Source: Paulinella micropora
Lineage: Eukaryota > Cercozoa > Imbricatea > Euglyphida > Paulinellidae
Length of the DNA: 64,000 nucleotides
Assembly (NCBI GenBank): GCA_019918135.1
Contig: WBZZ01002108.1
Location: 10,001 to 74,000 of the forward strand
Direction: 5' to 3'
Every line of letters starts with the position of its first letter. Within the stretch, counting starts at the first letter, position 1. A program made the translations under genes and the position numbers. A model generated the notes under the pieces. It worked only from the letters and a program-made list of their open reading frames with translations, was not told the DNA's origin and ran no database searches. Of this stretch, positions 19,901 to 28,650 are shown one piece after another.

Positions 19901-20695
19901 ATGGACCATAAGCATACAGGAAATAATGAGCCCGAAGATGAAGATGAAAGAAAGGAACAACAAGCACTTGAAATACATTACCAAAAAAGATTACCAACAG
20001 ATAAATGGAATACTATATGGTCTGACAAACCACTTAAACAAGTATTTGTAGATTTGGCGGATATGTCAAAACTCAAAGAAAAGAAAGGAAATAAAGGCTA
20101 TGCTTGGATGTTGTTTTGGATTGACACTCACAGCAGATTTTTAATCATTAAACCACTTAAAAACAAAACGGCTAAGGAAGTTTATATGGCTTTAAAATCA
20201 ATTCCATACACACCCGAATCAATTACAACTGATAGCGGAAGTGAATATAAAGGAATGGTTAAAGATTATTTCAGAGAGAATAATATTGACCATCGGACGG
20301 TTGAAGTTGGCGACCATCGGGCTCTTGCGATTGTGGACCGTGTAATCAGAACTATAAGACGGTGGCTTGACATTCTATTTGAAACTAACGGCAATTTTGA
20401 TTGGCTTTCTTGGATTGATGATATGGTGGATGCTTATAATATGCGATTTCATAGAACAATTCAATCTAGGCCGATTGATGTATTTAAGGGTGTTAATAAA
20501 AATAAACAACTTGTTCAACGGGATGGTTTAGTAGACGAATTTGAAAAAGGAGATAAGGTGCGAAAGGAATTAAAAAGGAATTTATTTTCAAAAGGGGGCC
20601 GACAATACAGTAAACAAATTTACACCGTCGTCGGAAGAAAGGGATTTAAATTAATATTAAATTCAGACGAGTTAGTCAGTCCTAGGGAATTGTGA
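19901..20695 (+). CDS. int: Retroviral-type (rve) integrase of the PLV
   Basis: The protein has 264 residues from the ATG at 19901. The RNase-H-fold core spans about residues 45-200: an Asp in QVFVDLADM, WMLFWIDTHSRFL, ITTDSGSEY with the second Asp, then the DHRALAIVDRVIRTIRR helix. The C-terminal part has a GDKVRKEL...YSKQIYTVV module resembling the SH3/chromo-like tail of Polinton integrases. It inserts the element DNA. It lies at the right edge of the PLV, as usual for such elements. I make no statement on activity. Confidence 0.85.
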   Translation: MDHKHTGNNEPEDEDERKEQQALEIHYQKRLPTDKWNTIWSDKPLKQVFVDLADMSKLKEKKGNKGYAWMLFWIDTHSRFLIIKPLKNKTAKEVYMALKSIPYTPESITTDSGSEYKGMVKDYFRENNIDHRTVEVGDHRALAIVDRVIRTIRRWLDILFETNGNFDWLSWIDDMVDAYNMRFHRTIQSRPIDVFKGVNKNKQLVQRDGLVDEFEKGDKVRKELKRNLFSKGGRQYSKQIYTVVGRKGFKLILNSDELVSPREL

Positions 20696-20696
20696 T

Positions 20697-22377
20697 TTAG
20701 CCTGACAAACTGTAATTTCTTGTGTGTGTCTTGGGTTTCGACATCCAGGTTGCGCACCGCTTTGTAGTTATTATGTTGCAGGTTATCGATTTCGCTCCAG
20801 TCCCTCTGCAGGTCGCAGAGGGGCTGGGGCTCGCTAATGTACGGCAGCCCCAACAAGTAAAGGAAGAAGTGCCAGAAACGGCAATTGGGGCACGACGCCC
20901 TCCGCCCGCGCTCGTCTTCCCTCCGGGAGGTTTTGTAGTAATTGAGGTAGGCTCGATAGCCACGGTAAACTAGCGAGTGGTTTGCCAGCAGGTGGGCTAG
21001 CAGGGAGTCCAAGTGCTTTCGGCTCTGAAAATCTATTTCTTGAATGCGTTCGTAGCGCTCCTCTATAAACTTCCGAGCCTGCTCCAACCAGCTGGCCCGC
21101 CCCTGCCCCGGCGTAGGCCGGATTAAGGGGAGGCTCCTACCCTCGACGTACCTTTGCACAAAGAACCCGACTGCCTTGGCCGCGCGACTTAGACGGGAAG
21201 ATGATGTCTGGCCGGCCCCACCCCGGCGTTCCGGATGGGCTAAGACCTGGATCAGAACGCCTGATCCGCGCAGCGAGGGCGCGTCGTCTTCCTGCCCAGG
21301 GTCCAGGGCGGGCCAGAACAAAAAGTATTGCTTGCAGGGCGGGGCGCGGTGGAACAAAGGTGCAGAACCTTGAAAATACTCCGGCGCACAAGGGTTTTCG
21401 CTGCCCTTAGAAACGCGCCGCAACAACAGCCGGCAACTCAATCTCCCGCCCAACACTACACCACCAAGGGCCAGAGACCTGGGGCACGAACCTGGCTGCC
21501 TGAGATCGAGGTTGTCAGACAAGACCCACCAACGTGCTTCATCTCCTTGGGGAGGATAAGAGCTAAACGTAAATTTGCGCGGCAGCGCACTGTTAGCCCA
21601 GGGTGGCAGCCGTTGTATTGCCACCGGTTCATATCGCAGTCCGTACAACCCTAGCGTCTGGTCACAGTCTATGCGTATCTCGTCCTTGCTGTTAGACAAC
21701 TCAAGCACCAGCCAGTTGGTGGGCCCGGGCGCCAAGGGGAGCTGGCGCTGGGCCAGTTTCAAGAGCTGCGGGAGCTCGAAGCCACTACCAGCCTGGGGGG
21801 CAGCCCCCATCTCAAAATCAACTTGCACAACCGCCAGCTCTTGCGACACGCGGGCTACCCCCTTACAGTCCGCGGCCCAAGTTTGGTGAACGGTCTCAAA
21901 ATCCGTCTTGACATGACAAGCTATCGCCGGCCGAGGGGCTAGTTTCAAATCTGTATCGACAACTGCCGGGCCCGCTCCCGTTATACGGCGGCAAAGCTCA
22001 TACAGAGAACAGCGAACGCAGACCGTCTGGCAGGGGTTGGCATCCCCATCGCTTGACTCGACTACGTACGGCGCCAGGAGCTGCAGATCGCTGTTCCACG
22101 TCTCCTCCTGTAATAAGTCTGGCTTGGACCGGGCTAGTGTTACTTTCTCGGCGGCGCCTTCAAGTTCAGACTGGGCTAAATGGTACGCCGGCAACTCGGT
22201 AGCTAGCAGGCCACACAGAGTTTCTTTTACATAAGGCCTCAAAAACCCGGGCCGGCTCAGAAGGTGATTTCTGGGGAGAGTCTTACAGTCACCAAGTTCC
22301 CCCGTAGTCAGCAAGGGGTGTTTGTATGTAAGTTCTTGAATTTGGTCCAACAATGCTTCTAGGCCCGGACATGACAT
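20697..22377 (-). CDS. Host hypothetical protein, 3' end replaced at PLV junction
   Basis: The open frame from the ATG at 22377 (MSCPGLEALLDQ) runs about 560 codons through GC-rich host DNA and then into the PLV integrase end, where it stops at 20620 inside viral sequence. The last roughly 25 residues are therefore viral DNA read backwards. Visible points: a CxxCSLYELC segment (about residues 125-140), a region with FLFWPALDPGQEDD and LIQVLAHPERR, and a CPNCRFWHFFLYLLGLPY segment. No known domain is recognised. The gene is probably truncated by the insertion. Alternatively the natural stop lay close to the junction. Confidence 0.6.
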
Positions 22378-22379
22378 GG

Positions 22380-22949
22380 CCGACAAGTAAGAATCTAAGG
22401 ATGACACTCTGTTTTACAAATCACAGGAAAGGAGAGGGAGTAGGTGGAGAAGAAGGAAAAAGAGCAGCCTGCAAATCCAACTTTTGCCATCACCATAAAC
22501 AGGATGGGGGTTTAGGTGGAGAGAGAAGAAAAAAAGGGGGGGGGAGAAATGCTGGAGGAAAAGGGAGAAGAAAGGAGGACGCAAAGGGAGAAAAAAAAAG
22601 AGGGGAGGGGAGGGAGGGGGGAGAGGGGAGGGAGGGGGGAGAGGGAAGGAGGGAGGGAGGGGGGAGAGGGAAGGGGAGGGGAGGGGGAAGAGGGAAGGGG
22701 AGAGGGAGAGGGGGGGGGGTGCCTCCCCCGCCCCTTCCCCTCCTCTGTCTTCCCTCTCTCACTCTCCCCTCCCCCCCCCCCCTCTTTCGCGTTCTGGCTT
22801 TGTGACACAAAAGGCCAGGAATCGTGCACAAAATCGCATTTGTTCAAAGGAAAAGCAAGACGGGTCTTTCTCGGGGCTCTGTCGTGTTACTAAAAAAGTC
22901 CTTTCATTCATTAGCAAAAAGCTCCTCACCGTAACAAAAAGAAAAAAGC
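22380..22949. other. Intergenic DNA with long polypurine (G/A) tract
   Basis: From about 22505 to 22720 the plus strand is almost only G and A (GGGAGGGGAGGGAGGGGG type), followed by a C/T-rich stretch to 22790. It has G-quadruplex or triplex potential. The long reading frames here (both strands) are low-complexity artefacts. It separates the divergent genes starting at 22377 and 22950 and must contain their promoters. Confidence 0.7.
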
Positions 22950-23492
22950 ATGGCCCGCACCAAGAAGGCGCTTGGAAGTCAATTCCATAGAAAGAAGCAC
23001 TCTGGTGGCAGTGGGAAGCAGGCCACTGAAAAAGGCCTCAAGAAGAAGAAAAGCAAGTCGAGCAGGTCGAACAGCGGCAAGTCCGCCAGAGAAAGCTCTA
23101 CAAAAGAAAAAAAGGCTCGGCGCAGTGATTCTAGGAGCTCTTCCCAACCAGAAGAGAAGCGCAGAAGGCGCGTCATCAAACGCTACAGACTGCTCAATGC
23201 CGAATGCAACCGAGCACTGCGCATGAGCTCGAAGAAGCTGGCGCTCCGCCGCGCTCCCTTCCGGCGTCGCTTGATGCAAGAGCTGTTACCATCGGGTACG
23301 TTGAAGCGTTACAAAAAGTCGGCCCTGACGGCCATGATGGTCGTGGCCGAAGACTTTTTGCGAGCACAGCTAGAACGCAGCAAACGGCTAGCGATCATGC
23401 AAGGGCAGCGTACTCTTTTGCCACGTCACTGGACATTTGCCGAGGTGGAGCACATGGAAGAAATGCGCAGAAGAGGCACGCTCTTGGTGTAG
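22950..23492 (+). CDS. Strongly diverged histone H3 variant
   Basis: The protein has 180 residues. It starts MARTKKALGS, like the H3 tail (MARTKQTARKS), then has a long Lys/Arg/Ser-rich tail (to about residue 75). From KRYR (about 77) the histone fold follows H3 almost without gaps: LALRRAPFRRRLMQEL for LLIRKLPFQRLVREI, KRYKKSALTAMMVVAEDFL for RFQSSAVMALQEASEAYL, LAIMQGQRTLLP for CAIHAKRVTIMP, and EVEHMEEMRRRG for DIQLARRIRGER. Canonical H3 is about 135 residues, so the tail is about 40 longer. Divergence at this level fits a centromeric (CENP-A-like) or another specialised H3, or a gene acquired from a giant virus. It has a single exon and a run of C then an AATAAA-type signal after the stop. 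Confidence 0.82.
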   Translation: MARTKKALGSQFHRKKHSGGSGKQATEKGLKKKKSKSSRSNSGKSARESSTKEKKARRSDSRSSSQPEEKRRRRVIKRYRLLNAECNRALRMSSKKLALRRAPFRRRLMQELLPSGTLKRYKKSALTAMMVVAEDFLRAQLERSKRLAIMQGQRTLLPRHWTFAEVEHMEEMRRRGTLLV

Positions 23493-23556
23493 AAAAATCT
23501 GTTCCACACTTACCCCCCCCCCCGTTGCTGCATTCTGTTTTTCGTTTTCTTTTTTA

Positions 23557-23740
23557 TTAAATAAAACGTCGAGCCGGATGCTCTGAACTAGCAAAATTTG
23601 CAAGGTCTTGCACAAAATCCGGTTCTAGCCGACGGCACAGCTCTGCCAAGCTAGGTGCGTCAGCAAAATGCGGCGCAATGCGCTTCATCTCTAGGATTTC
23701 GCAGTTAAACTCGATCGTTTCTAGACACGGACGTGCGGGC
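23557..23740 (-). pseudogene. Minus-strand coding remnant between H3 and PARP
   Basis: An open stretch ending at 23557 reads CLETIEFNCEILEMKRI, then APHFADAPSLAELCRRL and ANFASSEHPARRFI, with protein-like composition. Upstream the frame dissolves into low-complexity G/C DNA. It is likely the C-terminal end of a lost gene or a 44-residue small protein starting at the internal Met (23688). Function is unknown. Confidence 0.3.
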
Positions 23741-23889
23741 CCCGGGGCGGGGGGGGGGGGCCTCCCCCCGCGCCCTCTTTCTCTATCTAAAATCGATTTT
23801 TTCTTGTTCCACGCACTCCCTCCCTCTCTTTTTTCCCTTTTTCTTTCTTTTTTCTTTAAACTTTTGTTGAAAAAGAAGTAGTGCGAGCA

Positions 23890-25251
23890 ATGTCGGAGGA
23901 CCAACTGCGTACACAAATAGCAGACAGCATCGATACAAAATACTGGAAACATATATCCCTGCGTGCTTTTAAGGCGCAGACCGTCGGCGATGATAAAGAA
24001 TTGTTTATAGTCCTCTGTCATTATTTGTCGGACACACCTCACAAAAATTGCAAGCTCTGGGTCCCAGAGCTGCAGTTGAAGTGGTCGGGCGTTCCCGCGG
24101 GGGGTTTTCCTGCCGTGAAGCCCCAAATTTCCTTTGCGCTGAGCCCCAGGGTTAGGGCGCACAGTGAACCAGGCCCTGCCCGAGAAATTTGCAGGAAGTT
24201 GACAGTCTTGTTTGCACCAACAAGTCACGAATATCAGGCTGCTCTAAAGCTGGGAAAGTTGAAAACTATAGGGCAGATAGTTGCACTTTGGCTCACCTCT
24301 TCCATGCGTCTATGCCACAATGAATTGCAATTTTGGACTCCCGCTGGCGCTGCTGCTGCTACACCTGTGGCGGCGACGGTGGTTGTGCCGCCTCCCCGCC
24401 GCCAAACGGCCGTGCACTGGGGCTGGTACAATCCCGACGGCAGTGTGCGCTTTTTTAATCCAGAGCTTGAGAAAGTGATAGAAGCCGAGTTCCAGCGTCG
24501 CCTCGATGTTGGCGACGTCGCCTCCCGCGTGGCGCAGGGGAACCTGCTTTTTTTCGTCCAAGGCGATCATTATGAACTGGATTTCGGCCAGGCCAAGGTT
24601 ACCAGCAAACAGAACGGGACAGAACGCGAGGTGCGGCGCTTCGAGGTCTCAACGGTGCGCGTCGGCGCCGGGAACTGCCACTGGCTAGAGCCGACGCCGA
24701 CGGACGGGCGCCAGGAGGAGGGAAAGGTCTTAGCAGCTTTTCAGCAATCCTTTGGGGCAGACGCCGTCGTGGCTTGGCTTGAGCGCGTGAACCGTCCCGC
24801 CCTAACAAGGCTCTTCCAAGCCACTAAAGAGCTGCTCAAGGAACAGGGACCAGTGGAGGAAAAGATTCTTTTCCACGGCACCCAGGACATTCACGTAGAA
24901 TCGATCTTACGAAACGGCTTGCTGCCCAAATTCTGCGTCAGAAAAAAATACGGGTACGGGGTCTATTTTGCAACAGAACCCAAAGACACCTTGTTCTATA
25001 GCTCGCCAGGCCACGACGGGCTTTACACGATACTGGTCTGTCGCGTCCTGGTCGCCCCCGCTGTTGTACCCCCACGTCCGGACCTCCGCGTGATCTACAA
25101 GCCAGGGAGTAAGAGCGCTGTCTACGCCAACTTTGTAGATAATCTACAAAACCCCAGCGTGTATGTGTCGACACATGACCACCAGGCTCTACCCATTTAC
25201 CTGATCCGCTACAGATTGCAACCTGCCTGGTTTGACAACAGCTGCAGCTGA
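23890..25251 (+). CDS. WWE-domain PARP (mono-ADP-ribosyltransferase)
   Basis: The protein has 453 residues from the ATG at 23890. A helical N-terminal region (1-165) of unknown type is followed by a WWE domain (about 172-255: HWGWYNPDGSVRFFNPELEKVIE, then HYELDFGQAKVTSKQNGTEREVRR in the family pattern). The PARP catalytic domain spans about 300-448: the NAD-binding His in LFHGTQ (about 326-330), Tyr in YGYGVYFATE (about 353-362), and an Ile-type third position in PIYLIRYRL (about 434-442). The H-Y-I arrangement is that of mono-ADP-ribosylating PARPs (PARP7/11/12/14-like). It has a single exon and AATAAAA about 50 bases after the stop. It lies downstream of the H3-like gene on the same strand. 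Confidence 0.85.
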   Translation: MSEDQLRTQIADSIDTKYWKHISLRAFKAQTVGDDKELFIVLCHYLSDTPHKNCKLWVPELQLKWSGVPAGGFPAVKPQISFALSPRVRAHSEPGPAREICRKLTVLFAPTSHEYQAALKLGKLKTIGQIVALWLTSSMRLCHNELQFWTPAGAAAATPVAATVVVPPPRRQTAVHWGWYNPDGSVRFFNPELEKVIEAEFQRRLDVGDVASRVAQGNLLFFVQGDHYELDFGQAKVTSKQNGTEREVRRFEVSTVRVGAGNCHWLEPTPTDGRQEEGKVLAAFQQSFGADAVVAWLERVNRPALTRLFQATKELLKEQGPVEEKILFHGTQDIHVESILRNGLLPKFCVRKKYGYGVYFATEPKDTLFYSSPGHDGLYTILVCRVLVAPAVVPPRPDLRVIYKPGSKSAVYANFVDNLQNPSVYVSTHDHQALPIYLIRYRLQPAWFDNSCS

Positions 25252-25451
25252 GCTTTAACCCGCCTTCATCTCCTCCAGACACAAGATAAAAAAAAATGAT
25301 TTTTAATAAAAACTAACGCTATAAACAAACAATGAAAATTATTATTTTGCCTTTCTTACCCAATCCTAGTCGCGACCTAGCCGTCGCAACCAGCGACGCT
25401 AGGCCCCTTATACCCCGCGCGTGGTTGCTGGCGCTTGGAATGATTAGCTTG

Positions 25452-25997
25452 TCAACGTTTTTTAACTAAAAAGCTTTTTTTTTCCTGCACTTTGAACTTT
25501 ACACCAATCTGTAGAAGGAAGTGTGAGCTTGGAAAGTTTAGTGCTGCCGAAATCCAAGTCCGCCTCTGTGCACTTATGTATTTCATTAGCGAACGATTGA
25601 AAGACAATCCTTCTTTATCTATTCCATCAAAAATACGGTCTTGTATTTCTATCTTAAACTCAAAACGATTTTCTTTTCTCCAAGCATAAAAAAGTCTGAT
25701 TTCTTTTTCTTTTTTGAATAAAGTCATTCGTCTTTTTTGTCTGAACATTCTGTCGTTTTCAACCTTGATACTTTCCTTATCAAGTTTGTGAATTACTTGA
25801 TTAATAGCATTTAATTTGACGATGTGTGGTTGTTTTTTCGCATTCAATAAATCAATTTCTCTATCAATCTTATTGATTTTTTCTTCACAAACTATTTTGC
25901 TTTTTTTTAGATTGGTTTTACTCTCTTTGTTCGCCTCAAAGATTTCTAACCAATCTTCTTTCGTTCTTTGTTCTTTCGTGATCAGACTTTCAGTCAT
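25452..25997 (-). CDS. Coiled-coil protein in the AT-rich island
   Basis: The product has 181 residues with the start MTESLITKEQRTKEDW and a Lys/Glu-rich coiled coil (about 20-85) with repeated heptad-like spacing (CEEKINKIDREIDLLNAKK). The C-terminal part (FYAWRKENRFEFKIEIQDRI; FPSSHFLLQIGVKFKV) is more globular. No family is recognised. It is divergent from the gene at 26232 with about 230 bases between, which would hold both promoters. Confidence 0.5.
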   Translation of the reverse strand: MTESLITKEQRTKEDWLEIFEANKESKTNLKKSKIVCEEKINKIDREIDLLNAKKQPHIVKLNAINQVIHKLDKESIKVENDRMFRQKRRMTLFKKEKEIRLFYAWRKENRFEFKIEIQDRIFDGIDKEGLSFNRSLMKYISAQRRTWISAALNFPSSHFLLQIGVKFKVQEKKSFLVKKR

Positions 25998-26231
25998 TTT
26001 ATTTTTTGCGGTAATGCGGTAAAATGGTACCTCCCTACCGCAGAGTGTTTGACCAACTTTTTTTCTGGATTTTCATTCCGTTTGCCTAAATTATATTAAC
26101 TATTTCCAAAATTCGCCCCGCAACTACGGCCCCAGAAATAAAAAAAGGAAATTGCTAAAAAAACGGACGATCCAAACCAAAATCACGTGTCAATCTCATT
26201 CTCCCAAAAGCTGACAATCCAAGAAGTGGCG

Positions 26232-26786
26232 ATGGAAGAGCTGGCGACCATTCTTGCCGATGCCAAGCTGGATGCCGCCCCTGGCCCTGCCGCCCCTAGC
26301 CAGCCAACCACAGCCGAGCCCGCCACAGCCGACCCCGACCCCGCTGACCCAGCCCCAGTCGCCCTCGGCCCTGCCCCCGAACCAGTCGCACAACCCGCCC
26401 GCGAAGGAAAAGCGGACAATCAACCCAACCCATTCGCTTGGAATTTAGCCGATCGTTTTCCAAGTCAGAGGCCACCTTATCCAGAAGACAGAAGACACGA
26501 TTTGGCAGTGGTACAGATGAGTTCTACCGTTCTGGAAGAGTTAGAAAAAAACGAATGGAATATGAGATTGTATCATCACCTTTCAAATAAGGATGAACAA
26601 TTTTGGGAAGGCGACTTGTACAGATGGGTGAAAGTGGACGGGACTGTCAGACAACCGAAAAACCAGAAATACTTTCTCGTCTGTTTTGGTGCTGATGAAG
26701 AATGTGTAATTTTTCCATCAATCACAGCAATCAGCAGGGTTATGGGGGCGCGAACAACCTCAATCAAATGGATTTTACCTATCTAA
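26232..26786 (+). CDS. Small protein with Ala/Pro linker in the AT-rich island
   Basis: The protein has about 184 residues from the ATG at 26232. The N-terminal 65 residues have an Ala/Pro/Asp repeat (TAEPATADPDPADPAP) with GC-rich codons. The rest is AT-rich and globular: PPYPEDRRHDLAVVQMSS, then FWEGDLYRWVKVDG, and FPSITAISRVMGARTTSIKW, which resembles a short helix-turn-helix of the NUMOD type. DNA binding is possible but not shown. The change in base use within the gene suggests a late addition of the linker. Confidence 0.45.
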   Translation: MEELATILADAKLDAAPGPAAPSQPTTAEPATADPDPADPAPVALGPAPEPVAQPAREGKADNQPNPFAWNLADRFPSQRPPYPEDRRHDLAVVQMSSTVLEELEKNEWNMRLYHHLSNKDEQFWEGDLYRWVKVDGTVRQPKNQKYFLVCFGADEECVIFPSITAISRVMGARTTSIKWILPI

Positions 26787-26804
26787 TAAAACCATTTTAT
26801 CACT

Positions 26805-26985
26805 CACAAATCTAATATTACTTTTGCTTTCTTTTCTCTCCTGCTAGTTCTTATGTTCTCCGGCTTAATTTCTTCCCGGTTTAATAATTCCTTTGTTTTC
26901 TTTTCTTTTGTTAAATCTTTAACTTGTTCATTAATTTGCTTTTCTTCGTCAGCCGGTTTATCAATTTGGTAAGTGTAAAGAAAAG
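26805..26985 (-). pseudogene. C-terminal gene piece cut at the island's right edge
   Basis: An open minus-strand stretch of about 60 codons (LYTYQIDKPADEEKQINE, then KPENIRTSRREKKAKVILDL) ends with a stop at 26805-26807. It has no start codon and runs into host DNA at the right edge of the island. It is rich in Lys/Glu. The rest of the gene is absent. Confidence 0.45.
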
Positions 26986-27002
26986 CTACCCAGCTTGCTG
27001 GG

Positions 27003-28313
27003 AAACTTTGCGTGGTTTAGGCCCTGGTTTTTCTGTGCGGGCTGCGCAAAGTCCGCGGCCCCCGCGGGTGGCTGCGCGCCCTGGCCTCCCTACTTGCCCC
27101 TGGGCCACCAGAACACCGGGGAGGAGGAGGAAGTGCGCCAGGGGGGGGCTATACAATTCTAGAGGAGCTGCGGCAGGCCCTGCTGGGGGGTCAGAGGGTC
27201 ACTAAAAGTACGGGCCCCAGCGACAGGGACGCCTGTCCGGGCTGCAGTGAGGGGCTGGCTCGGCGCTGCCGCCTGCTCATAACGCTAAGCTGGTGGCCGG
27301 AAGTGATTGTGTACGCACGTCGAAGCTACCGGGAGCAAGACAGGTTCTGGGTGCCCCAGGCTCGGGGCACTTGCTTGCCGGAACAATGGGACTCCGAAGC
27401 GGGGTTTGCCGCGGGCCCGCCGCGGGATGCGGTCTGGTACGAACGCACGGAGGTCCCAGTGAGGCTGGATACCCCCTCCCAGGGGCGCTACAGTCCCGGG
27501 GCCTGTTTTTGGCTAGGAGTCTACCGTCGGCTTACACCCCAGGTCTACAAGACCAAGATTCAAATGAGCAGTTGGAAGGACGTGCAAGCGGCGATTCCGC
27601 CCGGCTGCACTAGGGCGTGCCTGGCGGGCCCTGGGTGGGTGCCCTGGCAAGATGTGCGGGAAGCACGCCTGGTCAGGGTTCAAGAAACCCTGGCGCGCCT
27701 AGCCCGGACGGCCCGCGCGCAACTTGCGCCCCGCCACCTGCCGGGCAAGGCGCTGTCACTGCAACTCGAGTGGAACAACCAGGGCCGCGTTGCCCACCCC
27801 CAGGACATCCAGCTCCCCCCTGGCTTGGCAGGGCTGCTGGGGAAGGTAGGAAAACTGGCTTGCTACGCGGCGCTAGGTCACGTGTGGGAGCCGCACACGG
27901 CCCACCTGACGGACCTGCCCTTAGGCCCGCGGGTCTCTCCGCACTCCAGCGAATTCCCGACGCCTGGGGAAGCGGCCAGCCCCTACCAGGTGGTTTTGCT
28001 TGCTGGCGCAGCCTGCAAGACCATAGTCACTGAAAGCAAATCGGCAGCGCCGGGGGGCGGCGGCGCGCTACCTCTAGCATGGCCGCGTGAAATCTGGTCC
28101 CTAGTCAAGCAAGAACACCAGCTACAATGTTACTTAGCCTGCCTCGTCAGACCGGCGCCGGCAAACTTTACTAGGACGCTCGACGCTCTCCCCCCGACCT
28201 CCGGCACGGGCCCCTCCGCGGGCAAACGAGTACTAGAAATAGTTTTTACTTACAAGCAGACTGGCTCTAGCTCGAGAGGGAAAACGTTAAGCAAAAAAGA
28301 AATGAAATGTTAA
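27003..28313 (+). CDS. Host hypothetical protein, 5' end lost at the AT-rich island
   Basis: A coding-like frame starts immediately after the island (NFAWFRPWFFCAGC, then PPYLPLGHQNTGEEEE) and changes frame at a run of eight G (27141-27148). It continues open to 28313 (EELRQALLGGQRV, DACPGCSEGLARRC, LSWWPEVIVYARRSYREQ). No ATG precedes it, so the N-terminal part was probably displaced. No domain is recognised; a CxxC pair (DACPGC) and Trp-rich segments stand out. The WPPY...EEEE...LEEL part loosely resembles the WPALDPGQEDD...LIQVL part of the gene at 20697-22377, so the two may be distant paralogues (weak). Confidence 0.5.
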
Positions 28314-28452
28314 TTCTTTTAGACTCCCGCGTCACAAAAAAAGGCGGGCCAGTAGGTTTTCCGGGGAAGGGCGTCTTGGCGGCTTTGATGTGGAATGGAG
28401 AGAAAGGGGGGGGGGGGGGCGCAAAGGACCTTGCCCCCGAGTTGACTCTTTT

Positions 28453-28650
28453 TCAGTGAAAGAACTTGCCCTTCTGGCTAAGATTTGTGATGGCAGAGGC
28501 CCTCGCCGCTTGCAGGTCCCGGATGGCCACTTCACGGATGTCGTTGAGAAACCACGGTCTAGAGGGGAGGCAAGGGGAAGGGGAAGGGCGCTGGTGCTTC
28601 GTCGGGCCCCCGATGATGCCCTCGACTACTAAGCATCTTTTTTTAGCCAT
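28453..28650 (-). CDS. Possible 65-residue protein
   Basis: It opens with MAKKRCLVVEGIIGGPTK and contains an amphipathic helix (FLNDIREVAIRDLQAARAS). The REVAIRDLQAAR codons reappear in the repeat near 39800-39850, so this may be part of a duplicated gene segment rather than a whole gene. No family is recognised. Confidence 0.3.
   Translation of the reverse strand: MAKKRCLVVEGIIGGPTKHQRPSPSPCLPSRPWFLNDIREVAIRDLQAARASAITNLSQKGKFFH

Larger units (their letters stand above)
4609..20700. mobile_element. Integrated Polinton-like virus (PLV), fossil
   Basis: A block of AT-rich, closely packed genes carries the PLV hallmark set: double-jelly-roll major capsid protein, penton, HerA/FtsK-type packaging ATPase, Ulp1/adenain-type protease, rve integrase and a protein-primed PolB remnant. 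From the left end, PolB is on plus, most morphogenesis genes are on minus, and the integrase is on plus at the right end. The left boundary coincides with the hairpin and C-run at 4497-4608; the right boundary lies just after the integrase, where a GC-rich host frame resumes. No terminal inverted repeat was found by eye. The copy is broken: roughly half a dozen or more breaks spread over five or so genes, and the helicase/primase part is absent. Capsid, penton, ATPase and GIY-YIG frames still look whole, which suggests a fairly young insertion. Confidence 0.9.
25300..26985. mobile_element. AT-rich island, remnant of an inserted element
   Basis: Composition switches to AT-rich after the PARP 3' end and back to GC-rich at about 26985, next to a CCCAGCTTGCTGGG palindrome (26990-27003). 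Inside are a coiled-coil gene (minus), a small gene (plus) and a minus-strand C-terminal piece cut at the right edge. Codon use resembles the PLV rather than the host. It lacks any recognisable capsid or polymerase, so the element type is open; it may be a fragment of a second virus-like element. Confidence 0.55.

Noticed and set aside
21137-21889. Plus frames opposite the host gene at 20697-22377
   Set aside because: Antisense shadows in GC-rich coding DNA.
22490-22893. Long overlapping frames on both strands in G/A-rich DNA
   Set aside because: Only Gly/Glu/Arg or Pro/Ser residues from a polypurine tract; no protein-like content.
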